Source: DASPKW01 sp038244055 (GTDB lineage: Bacteria; Planctomycetota; Phycisphaerae; Tepidisphaerales; Tepidisphaeraceae). Taken from it: a stretch of 22,273 bases of DNA. The notes under the pieces are model-generated. The model was not told the origin of the DNA. It made no database searches and was given only the letters and a program-made list of their open reading frames with translations. Location: positions 1 through 22,273 of the forward strand of contig JBBRTW010000061.1 of the NCBI GenBank assembly GCA_038244055.1, read 5' to 3'. This document shows, piece by piece, positions 1 through 6,667 of this stretch. How positions within the stretch are numbered: position 1 is the stretch's first letter; every line of letters begins with the position of its first letter. The translations under genes and the position numbers were made by a program.

Positions 1-1251
1 GTGCCGGCGGTGACGGGCGTGGCCGCGGATTCGGACCTGGTGGCGCTGTCGAGCGCGGCCGAGCAATTCGTCGTCAAGGCGCGCGAGGGGCAGACGATGG
101 TGACCGGCGGGTATCCCTGGTCGCCGCCCGATGGCCGCGATGCGATGATCGCCGCGCCGGGGTTGCTGATGGTGACGGGGCGGCTGGCCGAGGCGCGGTC
201 GCTGCTGGAGTATTTCGCGGGGCTGGTTCACAAGGGTCTGATGCCGAGCGAATTCCCGACCGATGGAACTCCGCCGCGCTATACGGCGGCCGATACTTCG
301 CTCTGGTTCATCAACGCCGTGCGCGAGTACATGCGCTACAGCGCCGATGAGCAGACGGGGCGGAAGCTGTTCGATGTGATCGATGAGATTCTGACGACTT
401 ACGCGCGGGGAACGCTCCTGGGGATTCGCGCGGATCATGAAGGGCTGCTGATGATGGGCTCACCCGGCACGCCGGTGACCTGGATGAACGCGCAGGTCGG
501 CGAAGCGGCAATCACCTCGCGGCATGGCCGGCCGGTGGAGGTCAACGCCCTCTGGTACAACGCGCTGCGGATCGGCGCCGATCTGGCGCGGCGATTCCAC
601 CTGCCCGTGCGCGGGGAGGAGCTTTACACGCTGGCCAACCGCGCCCGACATGCCTTCAACGCGAATTTCTGGAACGAGCAGACCGGATGCTGCTTCGATG
701 TGGTGGGCGATGGCGGGAACGATCCGGCCGTCCGGCCCAACCAGGTGCTGGCGGTTTCGCTCCCCTATCCGGTGCTCGATGCGCTGAAGCACGATGCGGT
801 GCTGTCGCGGATTCGGGAGGATTTGCTGACGCCGTACGGCCTGCGCACGCTCTCGCCGCGCGATGCGAATTATCGCGGGCGCTATGGCGGGCCGATTCAT
901 GCGCGGGATCGGGCGTATCACCAGGGCTCGGCCTTCCCCTGGCTGCTGGGGCCTTTTGTGACGGCCTTCACGCGCGTCTACGGGCGCGGGCCATCGGTCC
1001 GGCGCGAGGCGGCGGGAATGTTGCGGGCCTGTCTCGATCATCTGCGCGGGCGCGGCTGCGGGCAGATTCACGAGCTCTTCGATGGCGATGCGCCGCATTA
1101 TGCGGGCGGGCTGACGGCTTCAGCGCGTTCGGTGGCGGAGATATTGCGGGCGTACGCGGAGGATGTGCTGGATCTGGGGCCGGTGCTCGACAACCATCAA
1201 AGCTTCGCAAGCAATGCCCAGATGCCGCAAGAGCCGTTACAGTTGCTGTAG
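1..1251 (+). CDS. Amylo-alpha-1,6-glucosidase, C-terminal part of a glycogen-debranching-type enzyme (5' end cut by the window)
   Basis: The frame is open from the first base to TAG at 1249-1251, so the true start probably lies upstream; the GTG at position 1 may be chance. The product matches the GDE_C (GH133-like) alpha/alpha-barrel that hydrolyses the alpha-1,6-linked glucose left at glycogen branch points. Visible family motifs, in order: GGYPW...GRDAM at residues 36-49, YTAADTSLWFINA at 94-106, TWMNAQVG at 160-167, VEVNALWYNALR at 179-190, a RPNQ...AVSLP block near 245, a GLRTLSP...YHQGSAFPWLLGPF block near 280-320 and QIHELFDGD near 356. One oddity: relatives as I remember them have WMDA where this has WMNA, an Asp-to-Asn change at residue 163, possibly at a catalytic position. 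The AWS of the last motif is also replaced by ARS. It lies ahead of glycosyltransferase and sugar-kinase genes on the same strand, fitting polysaccharide metabolism. Confidence 0.88.
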   Translation: MPAVTGVAADSDLVALSSAAEQFVVKAREGQTMVTGGYPWSPPDGRDAMIAAPGLLMVTGRLAEARSLLEYFAGLVHKGLMPSEFPTDGTPPRYTAADTSLWFINAVREYMRYSADEQTGRKLFDVIDEILTTYARGTLLGIRADHEGLLMMGSPGTPVTWMNAQVGEAAITSRHGRPVEVNALWYNALRIGADLARRFHLPVRGEELYTLANRARHAFNANFWNEQTGCCFDVVGDGGNDPAVRPNQVLAVSLPYPVLDALKHDAVLSRIREDLLTPYGLRTLSPRDANYRGRYGGPIHARDRAYHQGSAFPWLLGPFVTAFTRVYGRGPSVRREAAGMLRACLDHLRGRGCGQIHELFDGDAPHYAGGLTASARSVAEILRAYAEDVLDLGPVLDNHQSFASNAQMPQEPLQLL

Positions 1252-1412
1252 CGATTCGCCGGTTTGCTTTTCCACCACCGCGGGATAATCTGCCAAGGGT
1301 ATTTCGCGCTACGGATGCCCCGCCAAGGCCTTAGGAATTGCGATCTCGGCGCGCCGCGATTTTGCGACGCATTACGGATTCCTGGGCGACCTTTCCAGCC
1401 GGCCGCCATTTC

Positions 1413-2153
1413 ATGTTGGAAACAACTGCCGCACCACGCACCGCTCGACTCGCCGTTGTTTCGCCGCAGGCCAACGAGCGCGACACCATCGATGAATTTG
1501 TCGGCCGGGTTTGCGCTCAGCTCCAGGCGCGGGATCGCCTGATCGTCATTTTTGACAATGTATGCACTGACGGCAGTGTCGATCGCGCCCGCGAATTAGC
1601 GCAAAGCAATCCGCAGTTGATTGTCGTATTCGCGCCCGAGAATCGCAGCGTGGTGGATGCCTATTTTCGCGGATACCGCGAGGCGCTGGCGGGGGATTTC
1701 GACTGGATTCTGGAGATGGATGGCGGGCTGTCGCATCGGCCGGAGGAGATTCCGCGCTTCATCGCGGCCATGTCGCGGGGATACGATTACGCCGGCGGAT
1801 GCCGCTTCTGCCCGGGCGGCTCGTTTGACGGGCCATGGTCGCGCTATCTCATTTCGCGCGGCGGCACCTGGCTCACCAATGTTCTGGTCGGCACGAAGAT
1901 GAAGGACATGACCAGCGGTTTCGAATGCTTCACCCGTGCGGCGCTTCAGCGCGTGGTCGATGCGGGCGTGACCAGCCGGGCCCATTTTTTCCAGACGGAA
2001 ATCCGCGCCATGATGCACGAGCTTCGCTGGATCGATGTCCCCATCAGCTACGGTTGCCCGAGCAAGAGCGTGGGGCAGAACTCACTCAACGATGCGTTTC
2101 GAAGTCTCAAAGCGCTGTATCAGCGGCAGAAGCGAAGACGGGTGGTTCAATGA
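1413..2153 (+). CDS. GT2-family (dolichol-phosphate mannosyltransferase-like) glycosyltransferase
   Basis: 246 residues. The fold pattern is that of polyprenyl-phosphate/DPM1-type GT2 enzymes: a first strand with VVSPQANERDTIDEF (residues 15-29), IVIFDNVCTDGS (44-55) in the nucleotide-binding position usually read VDDxSxDGT, WILEMDGGLSHRPEEIP (98-114) in the DxD position, and a later SRGG...KDMTSGFECF block. The usual DAD is DGG here, so the second metal-binding Asp is missing; the first, Asp103, remains. No membrane segment follows, so it is a soluble or peripheral single-domain enzyme. ATG 1413 was chosen because homology begins about ten residues later; an in-frame TTG at 1338 would add 25 unsupportable residues. 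Neither start has a clear Shine-Dalgarno sequence. Its stop overlaps the next start (ATGA at 2150-2153), so the two are probably co-translated. The substrate cannot be told. Confidence 0.82.
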   Translation: MLETTAAPRTARLAVVSPQANERDTIDEFVGRVCAQLQARDRLIVIFDNVCTDGSVDRARELAQSNPQLIVVFAPENRSVVDAYFRGYREALAGDFDWILEMDGGLSHRPEEIPRFIAAMSRGYDYAGGCRFCPGGSFDGPWSRYLISRGGTWLTNVLVGTKMKDMTSGFECFTRAALQRVVDAGVTSRAHFFQTEIRAMMHELRWIDVPISYGCPSKSVGQNSLNDAFRSLKALYQRQKRRRVVQ

Positions 2154-3163
2154 CGCCGCCTGGGCTTTATTCCATCGTCACGACGATTCAGGAGCCGACG
2201 CCGGCGATCCGGAGCCTATGTGCGCGCCTGCAGGCCGACGGCGCGGCGCTGATTGTCATCGGCGATAAGAAGGGGCCGGCGCGGTTCGAGCTTCCCGGGG
2301 CGCGCTTCGTGCCGCTGGCCGGGCAAACCGCGCTGCCATTCGCGCTCGCCCCCCTGCTGCCGACGGGTCATTATGTCCGTAAAAACCTTGGATACCTGAT
2401 CGCCATGGCCGAAGGGGCACCCTGCATCTACGAGACCGATGATGACAACCAGCCCCTGTCGCACTGGGCTCCTCGCGCGCTGAATGTCAGCGCCCGGGTC
2501 GCGACTGCAAAAGGGTGGTACAACGTCTACGGCGCATTCTCCGATGCGGTGATCTGGCCGCGGGGGTTTCCATTGGAGCGATGCCGCGAGCCGATCGTCC
2601 GGCCGGGCGGTGATCCGGTCGGCTGCGATTCGGCGATCCAGCAGGGACTGGCGGACATCGCGCCGGATGTGGATGCGGCCTGGCGGCTGATGGTCGGCGC
2701 GGAGCCGTTCCACTTCTCGGCCGGCCCGAGCGTCAATCTCGCGCCGGGCGCGTGGTGTCCTTTCAACAGCCAGAGTACCTGGTTCTGGCCGGTTGCGTAT
2801 CCCCTGATGTACCTGCCGAGCACCTGCACCTTTCGCATGACCGATATCTGGCGGAGTTTCGTCGCCCAGCGCTGCCTCTGGGAGATCGGGCAGGGCGTCA
2901 CCTTCCATGCCCCTGAAGTTCAGCAGGAGCGCAACCCGCACGACTATCTCAAGGATTTCGAAGAAGAAATTCCGGGGTATCTCAAGAATCATCAGATCGC
3001 GCGAATTCTCGAATCGCTCAGTTTGAAATCCGGGCCCGGCGCGGTGGGCGACAACCTTGTCAAATGTTATGAGGCGCTGGTGGAGAGAGAAATTCTGCGG
3101 CCGACGGAGTTGGATCTGCTGAGGGCGTGGATGAGGGATCTCGATGGGATTCGTTCGGCGTGA
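2150..3163 (+). CDS. STELLO-family (DUF288) glycosyltransferase-like protein
   Basis: 337 residues, starting at the ATG that overlaps the stop of the upstream GT2 gene. It resembles the STELLO/DUF288 family, best known from plant Golgi proteins needed for cellulose synthesis. Seen here: YSIVTTIQEPT at 7-17, VIGDKKGP at 36-43, YVRKNLGYLIAMAEGA at 75-90 and YETDDDN at 94-100, the last a DxD-like acidic triad of the kind that binds nucleotide sugar and metal. Further on, FNSQSTWFWP and PSTCTFRMTDIWRSFVAQR are the long-range blocks of the same family. There is no signal peptide or membrane helix, unlike the plant members, so this is a cytoplasmic version lacking the anchor. The coupling to a GT2 suggests the two act on one glycan or lipid-linked precursor; that is inference. 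The family assignment is from remembered motifs. Confidence 0.78.
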   Translation: MTPPGLYSIVTTIQEPTPAIRSLCARLQADGAALIVIGDKKGPARFELPGARFVPLAGQTALPFALAPLLPTGHYVRKNLGYLIAMAEGAPCIYETDDDNQPLSHWAPRALNVSARVATAKGWYNVYGAFSDAVIWPRGFPLERCREPIVRPGGDPVGCDSAIQQGLADIAPDVDAAWRLMVGAEPFHFSAGPSVNLAPGAWCPFNSQSTWFWPVAYPLMYLPSTCTFRMTDIWRSFVAQRCLWEIGQGVTFHAPEVQQERNPHDYLKDFEEEIPGYLKNHQIARILESLSLKSGPGAVGDNLVKCYEALVEREILRPTELDLLRAWMRDLDGIRSA

Positions 3164-3195
3164 CGGGGGGGACCGGCTTTCATGCCAAACGCATC

Positions 3196-3222
3196 CAGCA
3201 TGGGCGGGACGCCCATGTCACG
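3196..3222 (+). repeat. 27-bp palindromic dispersed repeat, single copy
   Basis: This copy lies in the 106-base gap between the STELLO-like gene and the FGGY kinase. It is identical to the right arm of the repeat inside the MBOAT gene (6005-6031). Its core is the hairpin ATGGGCG-GGA-CGCCCAT followed by GTCACG. There is no T-run, so it is not a classic intrinsic terminator. Confidence 0.85.
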
Positions 3223-3269
3223 ATGAATATTTATTGAACCGCCGGACGGCGGCGTCTAACATCGATCCC

Positions 3270-4580
3270 ATGAACCTCCTGGCGCTGGATGTCGGCTCTT
3301 CCTCGGTTAAGGCGGCGATCCTTCACAGGGGCGCGGTGGCCGGGCGGGTGGTGCGGGCGGCGTTCAAGACGCGATATGAGGGCAACCGCGCGGAGGTGGA
3401 TGCAGGAGAGATTCTCAAGGCCGTTGCCGTGGCGATCAGGCAGCTCGGGGCGGGGGCGAAAAAAGTGGAATTGATCGCGCTGGCGACCATGTCTCCTTCA
3501 TGGGTGGCTATGGACAAGGCCGGCCGCGCGCTGACGCCCATTATCACCCACCAGGACCGGCGCAGCCTGGAAGTGGCCGTCGATCTGGAGAAGCGAGTCG
3601 GAAAAAAGCGGCACCTTTCCATCGCCGGGGTTCGGCCGATCCCCGGGGGGATTTCTTCAACCACCTGGGCATGGTTCCTGCAAAACGCGCGGGGCCTGAT
3701 GAAAAGGGCCGATCTCTGCGGGCACCTCACGACGTTGCTGCATCGCCAGATCACCCACGCGCGGGTGGTCGATCCATCGCATGCGTCCTTCATGGGTCTG
3801 TACAACACGATGAAGCACGATGGGTGGAACGATGAGCTCATCGAGGCCGTCGGCGCGAGCGAGCATCATCTGCCGCAGATCATGGGCGCGGACGAGGTGG
3901 CCGGGATGGTGACGCGCGAGGGCGGGAGGATGTTCGGACTCACCCATGGGACGCCGATGTTGGCCGGGTGCGTGGATGGATCGGCCGCGATGCTGCTGGC
4001 CGGCGCTAATCCGGGGCAGATGGTGAATGTCTGCGGATCGACGGATGTATTGGCACTCTGCACGGACCGGCCGACGCCGCATGAAAAACTGCTGACGCGC
4101 TCCCTGGGCATCGGGAAAATGTGGCTGTCGGTGAGCACGGTCGCCTCATCGGGATCCTCCCTGACCTGGGCGAAGAAGAACCTCTTCGCGGATCTTTCGG
4201 AGAAGGAGTTCTACAAGATCATCGCGGGTCTGGCCGGCAAGCCGATCGCGACGACCGTCAGGTTCGACCCCTACCTGGCCGGCGATCGAACCAGTGTCGA
4301 GCAGCGCCAGGCGGGCTTCAGCGGGCTGACCCTGTCCTCCACGCGCGAGGACATGCTGGCGGCCATTATCGATGCGCTCGCCAAAGCCTCGGCCGAGCGA
4401 CTTCCCCTCCTCCAGGCGGCCGGGGGCGTGAAACTGAGCCGGAGAGTGATGATGACGGGTGGTGTGCAGGAAGGCGGGCTCAATGGGCTTCTCACGCGCG
4501 ATTGGCCGGGGAAGTGGACCTTCCAGCGCGAGGATGAGGCAACACTGCGGGGTTTGGGCCGACTCGCTCCAATGCGGTAG
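3270..4580 (+). CDS. FGGY-family carbohydrate kinase
   Basis: 436 residues from ATG 3270 to TAG 4578. FGGY kinases transfer the gamma-phosphate of ATP to a sugar or polyol in the cytoplasm. Seen: the N-terminal phosphate-1 loop ALDVGSSSVKAAIL (5-18), HASFMGLYNTM...GWNDELIEAVG (171-195) in domain I, PMLAGCVDGSAAML (229-242) with Asp236 at the likely catalytic base position, the adenosine-side CGSTDVLAL (255-263), PYLAGDR near 336 and MMTGGVQEGGLNGLL near 400. At 436 residues it is somewhat short for the family (about 480-520), with the loss spread over the C-terminal lobe. The substrate is not readable; xylulokinase- or sedoheptulokinase-like enzymes are the closest in feel. Upstream, a longer reading frame runs through the 27-bp repeat but has no recognisable content, so the ATG at the start of homology was chosen. 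Confidence 0.85.
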   Translation: MNLLALDVGSSSVKAAILHRGAVAGRVVRAAFKTRYEGNRAEVDAGEILKAVAVAIRQLGAGAKKVELIALATMSPSWVAMDKAGRALTPIITHQDRRSLEVAVDLEKRVGKKRHLSIAGVRPIPGGISSTTWAWFLQNARGLMKRADLCGHLTTLLHRQITHARVVDPSHASFMGLYNTMKHDGWNDELIEAVGASEHHLPQIMGADEVAGMVTREGGRMFGLTHGTPMLAGCVDGSAAMLLAGANPGQMVNVCGSTDVLALCTDRPTPHEKLLTRSLGIGKMWLSVSTVASSGSSLTWAKKNLFADLSEKEFYKIIAGLAGKPIATTVRFDPYLAGDRTSVEQRQAGFSGLTLSSTREDMLAAIIDALAKASAERLPLLQAAGGVKLSRRVMMTGGVQEGGLNGLLTRDWPGKWTFQREDEATLRGLGRLAPMR

Positions 4581-4634
4581 CCGGCGCGGCAAGGAGTGAC
4601 CCAGGGCAATCGCATGTGGCATGAAATGGGAAAT

Positions 4635-4700
4635 ATTGCGGATTGCGGATTGCGGATTGAAATGCGGATTCCAATCCGCAATCCGAAATCCGAAATCGGA
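4635..4700. repeat. Heptanucleotide repeat array with internal inversion (ATTGCGG family)
   Basis: Three exact ATTGCGG units (4635-4655) and an ATTGAAA unit are followed, after a short centre, by AATCCGC, AATCCGA, AATCCGA and AATCGGA (4673-4700). The second half is the reverse complement of the first in a shifted register, so the array can fold into a hairpin. It lies between the FGGY kinase and the MBOAT gene. It could form the 3' end of the kinase transcript, but there is no T-run. Confidence 0.85.
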
Positions 4701-4751
4701 GGGATAGGCGTTACATGCGATGTCCCTGGGAAGTGACCGCCCATTAACTGA

Positions 4752-4780
4752 TTGACTCCATATCCAAGGACCGATAATAC
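4752..4780 (+). promoter_or_regulatory. Candidate sigma-70-type promoter of the acyltransferase operon
   Basis: TTGACT at 4752-4757 is followed by GATAAT at 4773-4778 (15-base spacer), or TAATAC at 4775-4780 with a 17-base spacer. It lies about 90 bases ahead of the GTG start at 4871, in a gap without other genes. The -35 is good; the -10 is either well matched at a short spacing or poorly matched at the right spacing. Confidence 0.4.
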
Positions 4781-4833
4781 CTGCATTGAAGTCGCTTGGA
4801 ATGCGATTTCGATTGAGGTTACGGGTCGACTTC

Positions 4834-4861
4834 ACTCGCAGCCCGCAACTCGCAACTCGCC
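4834..4861. repeat. Heptanucleotide tandem repeat in the acyltransferase leader (ACTCGCA family)
   Basis: Four consecutive 7-base units, ACTCGCA, GCCCGCA, ACTCGCA, ACTCGCC, end nine bases before the GTG start of the MBOAT gene. They occupy the place where a ribosome binding site would be expected and contain no purine-rich Shine-Dalgarno sequence. Confidence 0.7.
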
Positions 4862-4870
4862 ACTACCTCC

Positions 4871-6595
4871 GTGCTGTTCAATAGTTACGAATTTTGTCTC
4901 CTCTTTCTCCCGATCACCTTCGCGCTGTTCTGGGGATGGCATAGTCTGCGCTGGCGGCTGAGCCTGCTGACGATCGGCAGTTTCGCCTTTTACAGCTTTT
5001 CGCAGTTCACCACCCGCGATGCTTCCTTCGATTTCCGGGCGTTTCTTAAATCGCTCTCGATCACCTCATTTGCCGATTTGAAGCATTCGCTCTGGGCCTG
5101 GCGCTTTTCGCTGGTGCTGCTGACTTCGAGCAGCGTCGACTATTTCGCGGCCAGGGCGATCGTCCGCGCGCCGGCCGAGGCGCGGGGGCGGAAACGGGCG
5201 CTGCTGGCGTTGTCGCTGGTGGCCAATCTCGGGCTTTTGGCGTTCTTCAAGTATGCGGGGTTCTTCTCGCAGATCGCCCATGATGTCAGCGCGGCCCTGG
5301 GCGGCGGGGAGATTCGCATTCTCTCCATCGTCCTGCCGGTCGGCATTTCCTTCTACACGTTCGAGTCGATGAGCTATGTCATCGACATCTACCGGGGCGT
5401 GGCGACGCCGGCCAAAAGCTATCTCGATTACGCTTGCTTCATCACCTTCTTCCCGCACCTGGTGGCCGGGCCGATCATTCGCTACAGCGACATTCTGCAT
5501 CAGTTCCGCGATGTGAACTGGACTCGGCGCGGGCCGGACTGGGAGCAGGTCAATATCGGGTTGACGCTCTTCACGATGGGGCTGGTGAAGAAGCTGATCA
5601 TCGCGGATCGGCTGGCCGGTGAGATCAACCCGCTCTGGCATGCGCTGGCCGGCGGCGGCGGCCTGGGCGCGGCGCAGGCCTGGGGCGCGGTGCTGGGGTA
5701 CACCTTCCGCATCTATTTCGATTTTTCAGGATACAGCGATATGGCGACGGGGCTCGGGCATTTGTTCGGCGTGCGCCTGCCCCAGAACTTCGACAGCCCG
5801 TACAAGGCGATCGATCCGGTGGATTTCTGGAAGCGCTGGCATATGACGTTGTCGGCCTGGCTGCGGGATTATTTGTATATTCCATTGGGCGGCGATGGAC
5901 GGAAGAGAATCCGTCGTGACACGGGTGAACCCATTCGTGACACGGGCGTCCCGCCCGTGCTGGGGGCGACCGCTTACGAGAACCCTTCAAGACTGGATAA
6001 CGCTCAGCATGGGCGGGACGCCCATGTCACGGGGAAGCCTTCTCGTGTCCTGCAATATCGAAATCTGATGTTCACGATGCTTCTGGGCGGGTTGTGGCAT
6101 GGGGCGGCGTGGCTGTTCGTGATCTGGGGCGCGTGGCATGGGTTGCTGCTGGCGGGGACGCATGCGCTGCGGCGGGCGGGGGTGATTGGCGATCGGCCGG
6201 GAGTCGCGGGGACGTGGGTGCGGCGGCAGGTGACTTTTCTGCTGGTGATTGTGGGCTGGGTTCTCTTCCGGGCGGCCGATGTGAAGAGCGGGATCGGCGT
6301 GAGCACGATGACGCCGGCATTGAAGATGTTCAAGGAGATGGCGGGCCTGGGAACCGCTAAGGCGATCACCTTCACCACCGCGCGCGGGGCTGAAGTGGAG
6401 CAGGTCCTCAATCCGACGCTGCTCTGGTCGCTGATCGCCTTCGGGTGGGTATGGTGTAATTTTCTGCCCAATAGTTTTCAGATCGCGTACCGGTTGAAGG
6501 AGCGCTGGTATTTCGCGATGGCCACGGGCGTGACTTTCGGGGTTTGCGTGTTGCACTTTGGAACGAAGATGGACTTTTTGTATTTCAGATTCTGA
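4871..6595 (+). CDS. MBOAT-family (AlgI-type) membrane O-acyltransferase with an in-frame repeat insertion
   Basis: 574 residues. The GTG start gives MLFNSYEF, the usual first residues of AlgI-type proteins. This polytopic inner-membrane enzyme moves acyl groups across the membrane for O-acetylation of an exported polysaccharide. Seen: many hydrophobic helices, FYTFESMSYVIDIYRG (161-176), FFPHLVAGPIIR (193-204), FDFSGYSDMATGLGHLFG (283-300), FWKRWHMTLSAWLRDYLYIPLGG (319-341, with His324), and LLGGLWHGAAW (404-414) with His410, the conserved MBOAT active-site histidine. Between these, residues about 347-395 replace the roughly eight-residue loop found in relatives with about 45 extra residues encoded by two inverted copies of a dispersed palindromic repeat. 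The frame is kept and both histidines remain, so the gene may still be functional. The next gene is its expected SGNH partner. Confidence 0.9.
   Translation: MLFNSYEFCLLFLPITFALFWGWHSLRWRLSLLTIGSFAFYSFSQFTTRDASFDFRAFLKSLSITSFADLKHSLWAWRFSLVLLTSSSVDYFAARAIVRAPAEARGRKRALLALSLVANLGLLAFFKYAGFFSQIAHDVSAALGGGEIRILSIVLPVGISFYTFESMSYVIDIYRGVATPAKSYLDYACFITFFPHLVAGPIIRYSDILHQFRDVNWTRRGPDWEQVNIGLTLFTMGLVKKLIIADRLAGEINPLWHALAGGGGLGAAQAWGAVLGYTFRIYFDFSGYSDMATGLGHLFGVRLPQNFDSPYKAIDPVDFWKRWHMTLSAWLRDYLYIPLGGDGRKRIRRDTGEPIRDTGVPPVLGATAYENPSRLDNAQHGRDAHVTGKPSRVLQYRNLMFTMLLGGLWHGAAWLFVIWGAWHGLLLAGTHALRRAGVIGDRPGVAGTWVRRQVTFLLVIVGWVLFRAADVKSGIGVSTMTPALKMFKEMAGLGTAKAITFTTARGAEVEQVLNPTLLWSLIAFGWVWCNFLPNSFQIAYRLKERWYFAMATGVTFGVCVLHFGTKMDFLYFRF
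5906..6055 (+). repeat. Inverted pair of 27-bp palindromic repeats inserted in frame in the MBOAT gene
   Basis: The left arm 5936-5962 and right arm 6005-6031 are reverse complements at 25 of 27 positions. Each arm holds its own hairpin: ACGGGCG-TCC-CGCCCGT on the left and ATGGGCG-GGA-CGCCCAT on the right. The two arm mismatches fall at paired positions of this inner stem (C-G against T-A type pairs), so pairing is kept. A partial extra copy of the left end (CGTGACACGGGTGAACCC) precedes the left arm. The insert is translated as RDTGVPPV...HGRDAHVTG and lies in a loop between two membrane helices. Confidence 0.85.
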
Positions 6596-6616
6596 GGCGG
6601 CGAGGCGAAAACTCTT

Positions 6617-6645
6617 CACCGCGGAGACGCAGAGGACGCAGAGAA
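6617..6645. repeat. Period-9 tandem repeat (CGCAGAGGA family)
   Basis: CCGCGGAGA, CGCAGAGGA and CGCAGAGAA follow one another in the 72-base gap between the MBOAT and SGNH genes. The purine-rich end runs into the leader of the second gene. Confidence 0.65.
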
Positions 6646-6667
6646 GAAGAAATGGTTTGGAAGCTCG

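Noticed and set aside
460..1098. A 212-codon minus-strand frame opposite the debranching enzyme
   Set aside because: Arg/Pro/His-rich shadow frame without motif.
1263..1289. GATAAT as a -10 for the GT2 gene
   Set aside because: The nearest -35-like bases give a spacer of about 14-15, and the match is poor.
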